Positions 42,430-50,848 of a stretch of DNA of 64,000 nucleotides are shown piece by piece. Every line of letters begins with the position of its first letter. The first letter of the stretch is position 1. The notes under the pieces are model-generated. The model ran no database searches. It saw nothing but the letters and a program-made list of their open reading frames with translations, and was not told the DNA's origin. The translations under genes were made by a program, and so were the position numbers. Source of the DNA: Nocardia terpenica (GTDB lineage: Bacteria; Actinomycetota; Actinomycetes; Mycobacteriales; Mycobacteriaceae); the NCBI RefSeq assembly GCF_013186535.1, contig NZ_JABMCZ010000005.1:930001-994000 (forward strand), read 5' to 3'.

Positions 42430-42986
42430 GCTAATCACAACCTCTCGGTTTCATCGACGATCCAGCTCATTTTCCGGATCGGGGACCCAACCGCGGCAGG
42501 CCGATAACTACAGATTGATTGCGACCGACCTGTCGACAATTGGACTATGAACCTGGCTGCATCCGAATCGAGCCACGCCCGCCGTCAGATACAACCCCGA
42601 TGTGAAATTACTGGCAGTCAGTGACCTTATTCGTGGCGTATTTCCCACATGGAGGGTTACAGCGGACAGTTCCGGGGTCCGACCGGACAGTGCCACCCGG
42701 CAGACCCGGCAGCGGCGCAACCGGTCGACATGAGATTGCCCGGTGTTTGCACGCTAGGCGGATTCACCCGGCGGCAGCGCCGCCAGCATCGCGAAGATTC
42801 TGGTGCAGATTTCGGCCGCCTCGAGAGTCGATGCGTCCCAGTCGATCCCGTCGACCATCCCCCGTCAGCGGTCTGGTATTCGGCTTCTTGTATCGAATAG
42901 GGTTGGGCCCGAACAGCATCCAAGAGTGTTTTCGTGTCGAGAGTAGTAGTCCTCGACACGAAAACACCTGATCTAATACTGCCGTG
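42430..42986. other. Region without a confident gene
   Basis: About 560 bases. The clearest frame is on the reverse strand at 42754-42858 (34 codons, GIDWDASTLEAAEICTRIFA then MLAALPPGESA), which looks like the C-terminal end of a larger protein whose front is gone. Around 42920-42970 the same 14-base text (AGTAGTCCTCGACA type) is arranged as an inverted repeat near ACGAAAACAC. GC content is lower than in the flanking genes. Confidence 0.35.
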
Positions 42987-43322
42987 TCAGAGGAATCCAC
43001 CCGGTTGGCTATCACCCAGCGTGTGTAGCCATGAGGTCATTCGGAACCACTCGCCCGGCAGATCCGCGCGACACGCCCACGCGTGCACCCGACTGCCCCG
43101 CTCGGTGTGCACCAGCCAACCTCCGATGCGCTCACTCCGGATCGCCGAGGCCGGAATGCGCCAGAAGTGTTCGATGTAGGCGGCGGACAGTTCGGTGTCG
43201 AGGGTGGAGGTGCGCTTGGGCGTATAGAGACGGAATGGATTGCACTCCAACGGCTTCCGAGCATCACTCGAGAATTTCGGCGCTGCCTCGGTTCCGCGAC
43301 GCTTTACGTCAGCCTTTGGCAT
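42987..43322 (-). CDS. Hypothetical protein
   Basis: The 111-residue frame begins MPKADVKRRGTEAAPKF and includes YIEHFWRIPASAIRSERIGG and WLVHTERGSRVHAWACRADL. Trp, His and Arg are frequent and the composition is sensible, but ATG 43322 has no good ribosome site and no relatives come to mind. It lies next to a tRNA gene in an AT-richer patch, a common landing zone for foreign DNA. Confidence 0.4.
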   Translation of the reverse strand: MPKADVKRRGTEAAPKFSSDARKPLECNPFRLYTPKRTSTLDTELSAAYIEHFWRIPASAIRSERIGGWLVHTERGSRVHAWACRADLPGEWFRMTSWLHTLGDSQPGGFL

Positions 43323-43404
43323 GTCCGCCAGTAGCGATACTGCACGTATAGTGCACAAAAGCGGCCGGTCATTGCAGAAAACCGCACTGACCAGCCGCTT
43401 CGAG

Positions 43405-43476
43405 TGGTCCCAGCTGGTTTCGAACCAGCGACCTCTCGCGTGTGAGGCGAGCGCTCTCCCGCTGAGCTATGGGACC
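43405..43476 (-). tRNA. tRNA-Val (CAC)
   Basis: Read on the reverse strand the cloverleaf is clear: acceptor GGTCCCA/TGGGACC, D arm GCTC-AGCGGGA-GAGC, anticodon stem CTCGC-CTCACAC-GCGAG with anticodon CAC (Val, GUG codons), and T arm GCTGG-TTCGAAA-CCAGC. The discriminator is A and no CCA is encoded. Confidence 0.9.
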
Positions 43477-43792
43477 TTGCGTGGGAATCCGGGGCGGGCT
43501 GCGGGGCTCGCTCCGAACGAGATGAAACATTAACACGCACCACCCTTGTCACACCAAATCGGGGGTCTACCTGGGGGTTTTCGGAGCGGAGGGCTGGGGT
43601 GCGGATAGGGAGTGAGGGTGGCGGGTTGTCGAACGGGAGGTGGGGCGGCGGTGACGTGGGGGCGAATGGGGAATTACAGACTCGAGATTCGTATTTACCC
43701 CTGCTCACCAGGCGATTTGTTACTCGCTCGGATTGTCGGCTAATGTTCTCTCTCGTCGCCGGGTGGCACGGAAGAGCCACCGGGTGGGACAT
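43477..43792. other. Gene-free stretch between tRNA genes
   Basis: About 315 bases without a supported gene; it separates the reverse-strand tRNA-Val from the forward tRNA cluster and presumably holds both promoters. A G-rich run lies at 43560-43665. Confidence 0.5.
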
Positions 43793-43865
43793 GCGGATGT
43801 AGCGCAGCTGGTAGCGCATCACCTTGCCAAGGTGAGGGTCGCGGGTTCGAATCCCGTCATCCGCT
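43793..43865 (+). tRNA. tRNA-Gly (GCC)
   Basis: Cloverleaf: acceptor GCGGATG/CATCCGC, D arm GCGC-AGCTGGTA-GCGC, anticodon stem TCACC-TTGCCAA-GGTGA with anticodon GCC, T arm GCGGG-TTCGAAT-CCCGT. Length 73 bases, discriminator T. First of three forward tRNA genes. Confidence 0.93.
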
Positions 43866-43888
43866 CGAAGGCCAACCCGGCCTTGGTT

Positions 43889-43959
43889 GGCGGTGTGGCC
43901 GAGTGGTGAGGCAACGGCCTGCAAAGCCGTGCACACGGGTTCGATTCCCGTCGCCGCCT
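43889..43959 (+). tRNA. tRNA-Cys (GCA)
   Basis: Cloverleaf: acceptor GGCGGTG/CGCCGCC, D arm with GAGTGGTGAGGC, anticodon stem ACGGC-CTGCAAA-GCCGT with anticodon GCA, T arm ACGGG-TTCGATT-CCCGT. It starts 24 bases after tRNA-Gly; the Gly-Cys-Val order is usual in related actinobacteria. Confidence 0.93.
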
Positions 43960-43976
43960 CTTAGAGGCAAGACCAT

Positions 43977-44051
43977 GCGCGATTAGCTCAGCGGGAGAGC
44001 GCTTCCCTGACACGGAAGAGGTCACTGGTTCAATCCCAGTATCGCGCACCA
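43977..44051 (+). tRNA. tRNA-Val (GAC)
   Basis: Cloverleaf: acceptor GCGCGAT/ATCGCGC, D arm GCTC-AGCGGGA-GAGC, anticodon stem CTTCC-CTGACAC-GGAAG with anticodon GAC, T arm ACTGG-TTCAATC-CCAGT. Unlike the others, the 3' ACCA is encoded (44048-44051). A strong terminator follows directly. Confidence 0.93.
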
Positions 44052-44055
44052 CCTC

Positions 44056-44089
44056 CTGAAGGGGGCCCGGATATCCGGGCCCCCTTCAG
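44056..44089 (+). terminator. Terminator of the tRNA cluster
   Basis: CTGAAGGGGGCCCGG and CCGGGCCCCCTTCAG are perfectly complementary around ATAT, a 15-bp GC-rich hairpin four bases after the tRNA-Val CCA. It can also serve the convergent ArsR gene that ends at 44108. Confidence 0.85.
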
Positions 44090-44107
44090 TCGTTTCCCGG
44101 GCTGTGG

Positions 44108-44875
44108 TCAGGCGGCCAGTTCTACGCCCAGCACTCGATCCAGTACGCGCGCACCGGAATCGGTGAGTCGCAGCGCGCGGCGTGAATCGTGGCGGACCAC
44201 CCATCCTGCCGACTCCATCCGGGTGAGAACCGCCGCGCCCAGGGCTCCGCTCAGGTGGTGACGCTGTTCGCTCCAGTCGACGCAGAAGCGTAGTAGCGGG
44301 CGGCGCTGGTCCAGGGCCGACTCGAGGTCGACGCCCAGCCGGTCGAACAGTGATTCGGCGTTGGGGCCCAGGCGGTACGGATGCTCGCGCAGTGGTGCGG
44401 AGATCGGATCGCCCTCGGCGCGAACGGTTCCCGTGATGCCGTCGGTGCGTACCAGCGCCTCGTGGGTGAGCAGGGCCTCGGTCACCGCCACGCCCAGGCG
44501 CCCGGCCAGATGGTCGTAGCAGCTGCGCGCTCGGCGCAGGGCGGCCGCCCGGGTGGATTCCCGCAGCGATCGCACCGGGCGGGTCGGGGCCAGCACGGCC
44601 AGTGCCTCGATCGCCGCGCCCACGCGCTCGTTCGCCAGCCGGTAGTACCTGTGCCGACCCGACCGCTCCACGGTCAGCAACCCGCCGTCCACCAGCCTGG
44701 ACAGATGTTCGCTCGCCGTCGATGCCGCCACCCCCGCCTCGGCGGCCAGCACCGACGCGGGCAGGGCGCGGCCGTCGGCGAGGCTGGTCACCACGCGCGC
44801 CCGGGTCGCATCCGCCAGTAATGCGCCGACCGCGGCGATATCCGCGTAGCCATACAAGGGGCGATCATCGTTCAT
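44108..44875 (-). CDS. ArsR-family transcriptional regulator
   Basis: The 255-residue regulator has an ArsR winged helix: AAVGALLADATRARVVTSLA, ASVLAAEAGVAASTASEHLS, RLVDGGLLTVERSGRHRYYR. The C-terminal part (CYDHLAGRLGVAVTEALL, LRFCVDWSEQRHHLSGALGA) is long for ArsR and matches the longer actinobacterial type that often controls an exporter. No metal-binding Cys cluster is evident. ATG 44875 has only a weak ribosome site. The DHA2 exporter at 45470, across the minisatellite, is the nearest candidate target. Confidence 0.85.
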   Translation of the reverse strand: MNDDRPLYGYADIAAVGALLADATRARVVTSLADGRALPASVLAAEAGVAASTASEHLSRLVDGGLLTVERSGRHRYYRLANERVGAAIEALAVLAPTRPVRSLRESTRAAALRRARSCYDHLAGRLGVAVTEALLTHEALVRTDGITGTVRAEGDPISAPLREHPYRLGPNAESLFDRLGVDLESALDQRRPLLRFCVDWSEQRHHLSGALGAAVLTRMESAGWVVRHDSRRALRLTDSGARVLDRVLGVELAA

Positions 44876-44963
44876 GAGACCAGTGTGTCGCGAAGATACT
44901 TCGGTTGGCACCGAAGCGTCCTCGCACGCTCTGTGGATTCCGGCCACAAACACGCCGGAATCA

Positions 44964-45280
44964 CGAATCGCCACGCGGAAGGACGACCGACCACACTGAC
45001 CGGCGAATGCCCCGGAACGACCAACTAATACGCCGACCGAGGAATGGCCACTCGGAAGGACGAACAAACACACCGACCGGCGAATGATCACCCGGGACGA
45101 CGCACGACCACACCGCCCGACGAGTGAGCACTCGGAACGACCCACGACCACACCACCCGACGAGTGAGCACTCGGAACAACCCACGACCACACCACCCGA
45201 CGAGTGAGCACTCGGAACAACCAACAACCACATCGACCAACGAGTGATCACCGGAACGACGGAATACGACGCCTGAACGA
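44964..45280. repeat. 40-bp minisatellite
   Basis: Units of 40 bases start near 44964, 45004, 45041, 45081, 45121, 45161, 45201 and 45241; the three units from 45121 are almost identical (CGAGTGAGCACTCGGAACRA followed by a run containing CCACGACCACACC). The outer units are more degenerate and a trace continues to about 45340. The period is not a multiple of three, so it is unlikely to code. The array fills the gap between the ArsR gene and the exporter gene. Confidence 0.85.
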
Positions 45281-45469
45281 TGGCCTGCTTTCCCGAAGAC
45301 GAAGGGCCACTCCCGAGCGACGAACGACCACGCTGGAGCGGATCGTCAGGTCGGAACGGCGGATGACCGTGCGGCTGCCGCGGAGGGATTCAGCGGCTCA
45401 GCGGGTGCGGTGCGACCGGGTGGCAATAGTTCGGTCGGGGGCGAAGGGTTTCGGGGAAAGACTGCCCGC

Positions 45470-46852
45470 ATGGATGTTTCGACAATCGTTGCCGCGGACG
45501 TCGAGCGGCGGGGGCGGATACTGGGTGTGATGTGCGCCGGGATGTTCCTGGTGCTGCTGGATGTGACCATCGTCAATGTCGCGCTCCCGAGCATCGGGCA
45601 CGGGCTGCGGTCGGATGTGGCGATGTTGCAGTGGGTGGTGGACGGGTATGTCGTCGCGATCGCGGGACTGTTGTTGGCGGGCGGCACGATCGGCGATCGG
45701 ATCGGGCATCGGCGGGTGCTGCTGGCCGGGTTCGCGATCTTCGGGGCGGCCTCGCTGGTGTGCGCGCTCGCACCGACCGTCGGGGTCGTGATCGCGGGGC
45801 GCGTCGTGCAGGGTGTGGGCGGGGCGCTGCTGCTGCCGGGCACGATGGCGGTCATCGTGGAGGCGTTTCCCGAGCGCGGCGAACAGGCCCGCGCGCTGGG
45901 CACCTGGGCGGCGTTCTCCTCGCTGGCGCTGCCCGCCGGGCCGCTGCTGGGCGGATTCCTCGTCGGCTGGTTCGGGTGGCGACCGGTGTTCTGGATCAAT
46001 GTGCCGCTCACCGCGATCGCCATCGCCGCGATCCTGCTGGTCGTGCCGGATCGGCCCGGGGATCGGCGCGGGCGGCTCGACGTGACCGGGCTCGCGGGAT
46101 TCGTCGTCGGACTGGTCGGCTTCGTGTTCACCGTGATCTCCGCCGGGCATCGCGCGGGACTGCCCGTCGTCGGGATCTCGGCGCTGGTGACCGTGTTGGC
46201 GCTGAGCGCGGCGGCGATGTCGTCGAGCCGCAGCGATCATCCGGTGCTCCCGCTGGACCTGTTGCGTCGCAAGGAGTTCCTGAGCTCGAACGTGGTCGCG
46301 CTGACCATGAACCTGATCTTCAACGGGACGCTGTTCGTGGGCATGCTGTATCTGCAGGACGTGCGGCACTTTTCGCCGATCGTCGCCGGAGTGACGGTGT
46401 TGCCCATGGCGATTCCGCTGGTGGTGCTGGCGCCGGTGTCGGGACGGATCACCGCCCGGCGCGGGCCGCGCGCGGCCGTCGGCCTCGGCTGCGCGATCGC
46501 CGCCGCCGGATCGCTGCTGCTGATCGGTGTGCGGGCGACGGGCGGAATCGGCTGGCTGCTGGCCGGTTTCGGGCTGCTCGGCGGCGGCGCGGGACTGGCC
46601 ACCGCCGCCGCGGTGGCCGCGGTCGTGCGGGCCACTCCCCCGGATCGGGCCGGGCTCGCCACCGGGATGTCCAATACCTCGCGGCAGATCGGGACCGCGT
46701 CCGGGGTGGCCGTCTTCGGCGCGGTCGCGGGCGCGCCCACCGGCGGGCACTTCGTCGGCAGCATTCATGCGCTCAGCGCCGCCGCGGCGGTGGCCTGGGT
46801 GGCGGCGCTGGCGCTGGCGCGCTTCGGCATTGCCGGAGCGCATCGCGATTGA
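45470..46852 (+). CDS. MFS drug exporter, DHA2 family
   Basis: The 460-residue exporter has ~14 helices and should use proton influx to expel drugs. Motifs: MFLVLLDVTIVNVALPSIG in helix 1, GGTIGDRIGHRRVLLAG (motif A), GRVVQGVGGALLLPGTMAVI (motif B), and WAAFSSLALPAGPLLGGFLV (motif C). ATG 45470 is set by GGGGAAAG upstream. It is transcribed away from the ArsR gene, with the 40-bp minisatellite in between. Confidence 0.9.
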   Translation: MDVSTIVAADVERRGRILGVMCAGMFLVLLDVTIVNVALPSIGHGLRSDVAMLQWVVDGYVVAIAGLLLAGGTIGDRIGHRRVLLAGFAIFGAASLVCALAPTVGVVIAGRVVQGVGGALLLPGTMAVIVEAFPERGEQARALGTWAAFSSLALPAGPLLGGFLVGWFGWRPVFWINVPLTAIAIAAILLVVPDRPGDRRGRLDVTGLAGFVVGLVGFVFTVISAGHRAGLPVVGISALVTVLALSAAAMSSSRSDHPVLPLDLLRRKEFLSSNVVALTMNLIFNGTLFVGMLYLQDVRHFSPIVAGVTVLPMAIPLVVLAPVSGRITARRGPRAAVGLGCAIAAAGSLLLIGVRATGGIGWLLAGFGLLGGGAGLATAAAVAAVVRATPPDRAGLATGMSNTSRQIGTASGVAVFGAVAGAPTGGHFVGSIHALSAAAAVAWVAALALARFGIAGAHRD

Positions 46853-46871
46853 CCTGCTCGTCGCCGATTCG

Positions 46872-46985
46872 TATCGTGAGTGAGCGATGATTCGAGGAAT
46901 CCGGTGCAACTCCGGAGCGGTCGCGCCACTGTGAGCATCCGGTCCGCCGGGTGCGAGTCAGACCCTCGGCTCATTGCCACAACGA
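46872..46985 (+). ncRNA. Cobalamin riboswitch
   Basis: The leader contains GAATCCGGTGCAACTCCGGA, then GCGGTCGCGCCACTGTGAGC and GCGAGTCAGACCCTCGG, the usual order of conserved blocks of the B12 riboswitch (GGTG..A-TCC, GCGG, the CGCCACTGT box, and the downstream GTCAGA-C). It lies 40 bases upstream of cbtB. When adenosylcobalamin is abundant, the aptamer should fold and lower expression of the cobalt-transport genes. Confidence 0.85.
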
Positions 46986-47024
46986 TGACGGGGACGCGAA
47001 ATCCCCCGTAGTAGAGGAGAAGTC

Positions 47025-47240
47025 GTGGCCACGTCCTACGCTCCCCGCACCGGCCTGGGCGCCGTGCAGCTGTCCATTCCGACCACCGCCCTGTGGCTGG
47101 TCGGCACCACCGTGCTGGCGCTGCTGGCCTACTACTTCATCGGTATCGATCAGGGCGCGGTGTCGATCTTCGGCAGCGATATGCACGTGCACGAGTTCGT
47201 CCACGACGGGCGGCACTTCCTCGGATTCCCCTGCCACTGA
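47025..47240 (+). CDS. cbtB: Cobalt transporter subunit CbtB
   Basis: The 71-residue protein has one membrane helix (STALWLVGTTVLALLAYYFI-like, residues ~22-40) and a C-terminal metal site: SDMHVHEFVHDGRHFLGFPC ending in H, the histidine-rich H-x-HEFxHDxRHxxGFPCH motif of CbtB. It works with CbtA in cobalt uptake for cobalamin synthesis. GTG 47025 follows AGAGGAGAAG. Transcribed under the B12 riboswitch. Confidence 0.9.
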   Translation: MATSYAPRTGLGAVQLSIPTTALWLVGTTVLALLAYYFIGIDQGAVSIFGSDMHVHEFVHDGRHFLGFPCH

Positions 47241-47261
47241 CGCGGGAGCAGAGCCCACACA

Positions 47262-48110
47262 ATGGAAAAGCGAATCATCGGCCGAGGTGTGTTGCTGGGC
47301 GCGCTCGGCGGATTGCTGGCGTTCGTCTTCGCCCGGATTCTGGCCGAGCCGATCATCGGTCGCGCCATCGACTACGAGAGCGGGCGCGACGACGCGCAAA
47401 TGGCCTTGGACAAGGCCGCCGGGCGTCCGATGCCCATGGAGGGCGCCGAGCTGTTCACCCGCGACGTGCAGGCCAATATCGGGCTCGGGTTCGGGGTGAT
47501 CGTGTTCGGCGTCGCCATGGGGGCGCTGTTCGCGGTCGTGTACACGGTCTGTCTGGGCCGGGTGGGCGCGCTGCGGTCGCGCACGCTCGCGCTGCTGGTG
47601 GCGGCGGGCATGTTCGCGACGCTGTACGCGGTACCGTTCCTGAAGTATCCGGCGAACCCGCCGTCGATCGGGCATCCGGAAACCATCAAGGAGCGGACCG
47701 GGTTGTATGTGGCCATGGTGGTGCTCACGGGTGTGCTTCTGCTGGGCGCGATCTGGCTAGGCCGGAAACTGCGGGCGCGGCTGGACACCTGGACCGCCAC
47801 GATCGCGGCCGGTGTGGCGTTCGTGGTCGCGATCGGCGTGGTGATGGTGCTGCTGCCCCCGCTCGGGCACCTGTCGGCCAATCACGCCTACGGCGACTTC
47901 GACACCGAGACACCGCGACCGCTCACCGACCCGACCGGCCGGATCGTCTATCCCGGGTTCCCGGCCGACGACCTGTTCCACTTCCGGCTGTATTCGTTTG
48001 CGGCCCAGGCCATCCTGTGGATCGTGATCGGGGTGGGCTTCGCCTGGCTGGCGCCGCGGCTGCTGGGTGAGGACCGGGAGACGAACTCCGCCACCGCCAT
48101 CGCCGGATGA
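47262..48110 (+). CDS. cbtA: Cobalt transporter CbtA
   Basis: The 282-residue membrane protein has about six helices, starting IIGRGVLLGALGGLLAFVFA, with EPIIGRAIDYE after helix 1 (conserved E-P-x-I-x-x-A) and FLKYPANPPSIGHPETIKER in a loop, which is the CbtA signature. The late helices are WTATIAAGVAFVVAIGVVMV and LFHFRLYSFAAQAILWIVIG. Together with CbtB it should form the cobalt uptake system. ATG 47262 lies 22 bases after cbtB; its stop overlaps the next start (ATGA). Confidence 0.9.
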   Translation: MEKRIIGRGVLLGALGGLLAFVFARILAEPIIGRAIDYESGRDDAQMALDKAAGRPMPMEGAELFTRDVQANIGLGFGVIVFGVAMGALFAVVYTVCLGRVGALRSRTLALLVAAGMFATLYAVPFLKYPANPPSIGHPETIKERTGLYVAMVVLTGVLLLGAIWLGRKLRARLDTWTATIAAGVAFVVAIGVVMVLLPPLGHLSANHAYGDFDTETPRPLTDPTGRIVYPGFPADDLFHFRLYSFAAQAILWIVIGVGFAWLAPRLLGEDRETNSATAIAG

Positions 48111-48682
48111 GTACGGTCACCCGGCTCACCCTGGTGACGCACGCGATCACCGATGCCGTGCAGCAGGCCGGGTTTCCCGCCGACGAGCCGCTCAATGCGC
48201 TCGGGCTGCGCGCGGTCGAGAAGATCGGCAGGTTTCCGGAGGCCGATTCGGACCGCACGGTCCGGGTCGGCCCGGAGGCCCGGACCCGGCAGACCGCGGC
48301 GGCGCTCGGGCTCGATGGTGCCGTGGAACCGGCACTGGCCGATCTGCATTGCGGCTCATGGTCTGGAGCGACCATGAACGAGGTACCGCCGGAGCAGCTC
48401 GGGCAGTGGCTGGGCGATCCCGGCTTCCGGGAACACGGCGGAGAATCCATCGAGGACCTGCTCGGACGCGTCCGGGCCTGGCTCGCCACGCTGACCGAGC
48501 CCGGTCGCATCGTGGCCGTCACCCACCCCGGAATCGTCCGAGCAGCGGTACTGCTCACCCTCACCGCGCCCGCCGCGTCCTTCTGGCGGATCGACATCCC
48601 ACCGCTCAGCGCCACCACCCTGCACGGACGCGGGCCCGTGTGGACGGTCCGCAGTACTGCCGCGCCGCTGGCGGGGCAGTAG
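48107..48682 (+). CDS. Histidine-phosphatase-like protein of the cbt operon
   Basis: The 191-residue protein has the histidine phosphatase fold: TRLTLVTHAITDAVQQAGF at the N-terminus, VRVGPEARTRQTAAALGL (R-x-x-QTA), LHCGSWSGATMNEVPPEQL and RIVAVTHPGIVRAAVLL. The usual catalytic RHG is replaced by T-H-A, so the phospho-accepting His remains but the phosphate-binding Arg is gone. The second His is kept (THPG). Position in a B12-controlled operon suggests a role in cobamide assembly (compare alpha-ribazole phosphatase), but this is inference. Confidence 0.75.
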   Translation: MSTVTRLTLVTHAITDAVQQAGFPADEPLNALGLRAVEKIGRFPEADSDRTVRVGPEARTRQTAAALGLDGAVEPALADLHCGSWSGATMNEVPPEQLGQWLGDPGFREHGGESIEDLLGRVRAWLATLTEPGRIVAVTHPGIVRAAVLLTLTAPAASFWRIDIPPLSATTLHGRGPVWTVRSTAAPLAGQ

Positions 48683-48769
48683 CCCCCTGCCGACCGGCGG
48701 CCGATGGGTACCGACCGCCCGACGATCCAGCCGGTCGGGCTGCCCAACAGCCCGACTGCCTAGCAAGTC

Positions 48770-49420
48770 AGCAGGTTGGCGGCCCACGGCTCCAATGGCC
48801 CGACAGGCCAACAGCCAAAAGCCTCAACGGCCCGGCAAACCAACGGGCCGACAGCCCAACGGCTCCAACGGCCCCGGCAGGTCACGAGTCGGCGGGTCAA
48901 CAAGTCGACAGCCCAACAGCCCCGACGGCCCGGCAGACCAACAGGCCGACAGCCCAAAAGCTCTAACGGCCCGGCAGGCCAACGGGTCGGCGGCCCAACA
49001 GCCCCTATGGCCTGGCAGATCAGCGGCCCAACGGCTCCAATGGGGTGGGCGGCAGACCAACGCATGGCACGCCAACGGGGAGGTAGGGCGACGGATCGGC
49101 GGCCCAACGGCTCCGGCAGGTCACGGGTCGGCGGGTCAAAAGTAGGCAGCCCGATAGCCCCGACGGCCCGGCAGGCCAACAGGTCGACAACCCAACAGCT
49201 CCAATGGCTCGATAGCCCAACGGGGGCGGCAGCCCGACAGCCCCAATGGCCCGGCAGGTCAGGGACCCAACTGCTCGGACGGAACGGGTCGGCGGACCAA
49301 TGCGTGGCAAGCATCGGGGAGGTAGGCGACGGGTCGGCGGCCCAACGGGTAGGCGGGCCAATGAGTCGGCGGGCCGACAGGTTGGTGGCTCGGCTACCTG
49401 GCAGGTTGGCAGGTGACGGG
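48770..49420. repeat. Long degenerate ~42-bp minisatellite
   Basis: About 650 bases are built from variants of GGCCCAACGGCTCCAACGGC followed by CCGGCAGGCCAACAGGTCGG, with a spacing near 42 bases; copies are visible at about 48780, 48845, 48905, 48980, 49020, 49100, 49155, 49225 and later. Stop codons are rare on both strands, producing long artificial frames with a 14-residue periodicity (forward: GPTAQ/ARQTNGPT types). I regard it as non-coding repeat DNA between the cbt operon and the HTH/nuclease-like gene. Confidence 0.8.
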
Positions 49421-49520
49421 GGTGGTGAGAATGGCTGTGCCGCAGGGCGACACGGGCGGGGTTGCGACACGTGCGCGGTTCTGGGGGCTACGCTTTCGAA
49501 CGGACGGGCGAAAGCGGGGA

Positions 49521-50711
49521 GTGGTGACGACGATCCGGATCGAGGATGGGCACGCCGGACTGCTCGACGACCTGCGCGAGGGTGTGTCGTTCGGGCTCGA
49601 GGCGGTGGACGAGACGCTGGCCGAGATGGTCGCCGCGCAGGCCGAGGAGCGCCCGCGCGATGGCGAGCTGATCACCCAGCGGCTCGGTCTCGACGGCGAA
49701 CGGCCCGAGACGCTGACGATGATCGGGGCCCGGTACGCGTATTCGCGCGACCGCACCCGCCAGCTGTACACCCGCGCGGTCGGGCAGATGGTGCGGCGGG
49801 TGCAGGCCACCGGCCATCCGGACACCGCGATCTTCGCCGAGCGCTACCCGGTCGGCTGGGGCGACGAGCGGCTGGTGCGTACCTTGCTCGCCGAAACCTA
49901 TGTCACCGACGTCGATCTCGCCGCGCAGGAGCTGGCCTACCTCAAGCTCCGGCTGGCCGGGCACGCGCTGATGGACGCCAAACGCATGGCGGGCTTCGTC
50001 TTTCAGCGCATCGCGGGCTGGCAGCAGCGCGGGCGCTGGCATCCGGCGGAGCCGCGTCCGGTCGAACCTGTTGCGGGACAATTGATTCCGCTGCTGCGGC
50101 GGGTGGAGTGGGCGCGTACCGAACCGACCGACCTGCCGGAGCTTCCGCTTCGAACCGTCGATGCCGGGGACGACGCGCGCGGCTCGATGTACTCCGAAAA
50201 GCTCGGCAGGGAAACGACGTTCGACACGGCGCTGGAGGCGCGGCTGCTGCGCATGCTGGACGGCAGCGAGCAGGTCGCCGCCTTCACGGAGCGGCCGCTG
50301 GCGGTGCAGTACCGGCTCGACGGCACCGAACGCCTGCATCACCCCACCGTCGCCGCCCGGCTCACCGACGGGCGCGCCGTGCTGATCGATGTGGTGCCGC
50401 TGGGCCGCGTCGCCGTGTACGGCAATCGCGCCAAGCTCGACGCCGCCCGCGACCGGGCGCACGAACACGGCTGGGGCTGGCTGGTTTTCACCGGTAGCCG
50501 CACCGGCGAGCCCGACCTGCGCGCCCATACCGTCGACGCCCGCCACGAGAACGTGCTGCGCAACAGACTGGCCGCGGGGCCGCTGGAGTGGACGGAATTC
50601 CGCCGCTACGTAGACGAGACCGGCATCGACGTGGTGGACCTCGCATCCATGGTGCTGCGGCACGGGTGGCGCTGGGAGCGAGGTCCGTTCCGGCTGTCGC
50701 GGGGGGAGTGA
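49521..50711 (+). CDS. Sigma-region-4-like HTH protein with TnsA-like C-terminus
   Basis: The ~396-residue protein has a helix-turn-helix like sigma-70 region 4 near residues 55-95: ELITQRLGLDGERPETLTMI, then GARYAYSRDRTRQLYTRAVG (compare R-x-GLDG..P.TL..IG..G.SR.R.RQ). Residues ~270-340 (FTERPLAVQYRLDGTERLHH, VAARLTDGRAVLIDVVPLGR, AAR-x-x-AHEHGWGWLVFT) resemble a TnsA-type PD-(D/E)xK fold, but the acidic and Lys residues expected at the active site are not in place, so cleavage activity is doubtful. The start is uncertain (GTG 49521 or 49524; upstream ATG 49431). Confidence 0.55.
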   Translation: MVTTIRIEDGHAGLLDDLREGVSFGLEAVDETLAEMVAAQAEERPRDGELITQRLGLDGERPETLTMIGARYAYSRDRTRQLYTRAVGQMVRRVQATGHPDTAIFAERYPVGWGDERLVRTLLAETYVTDVDLAAQELAYLKLRLAGHALMDAKRMAGFVFQRIAGWQQRGRWHPAEPRPVEPVAGQLIPLLRRVEWARTEPTDLPELPLRTVDAGDDARGSMYSEKLGRETTFDTALEARLLRMLDGSEQVAAFTERPLAVQYRLDGTERLHHPTVAARLTDGRAVLIDVVPLGRVAVYGNRAKLDAARDRAHEHGWGWLVFTGSRTGEPDLRAHTVDARHENVLRNRLAAGPLEWTEFRRYVDETGIDVVDLASMVLRHGWRWERGPFRLSRGE

Positions 50712-50729
50712 TGGTCCCGCACTTCGTGC

Positions 50730-50825
50730 GGGAAGACGGGGGTGCCGAGGGAAGACGGGGGTGCCGAGGGAAGACGGGGGTGCGGAGGGAAGACGGAGAT
50801 ACGGGAGAGAAGACGAAGGTACGGA
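50730..50825. repeat. 19-bp tandem repeat
   Basis: Five head-to-tail units start at 50730, 50749, 50768, 50787 and 50806. The first two are identical (GGGAAGACGGGGGTGCCGA), the third has one change and the last two are more diverged. The array lies between two convergent genes, 19 bases after the stop of the first. Confidence 0.85.
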
Positions 50826-50848
50826 GACGGGCAGGGCGGGCCGCCGCG

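Noticed and set aside
43304..43936. Reverse frame with RADDGIRTRDPHLG near the tRNA genes
   Set aside because: It is the well-known false translation of tRNA sequence.
49462..49494. Promoter (TTGCGA and TACGCT) before the HTH/nuclease-like gene
   Set aside because: The spacing is 21 bases, too long for a standard sigma-70-type promoter.
48776..50497. Long forward frame of over 570 codons covering the minisatellite and the next gene
   Set aside because: Its first part is repeat DNA with no stops and its second part is out of frame with the HTH/nuclease-like protein, whose own frame has clear motifs.
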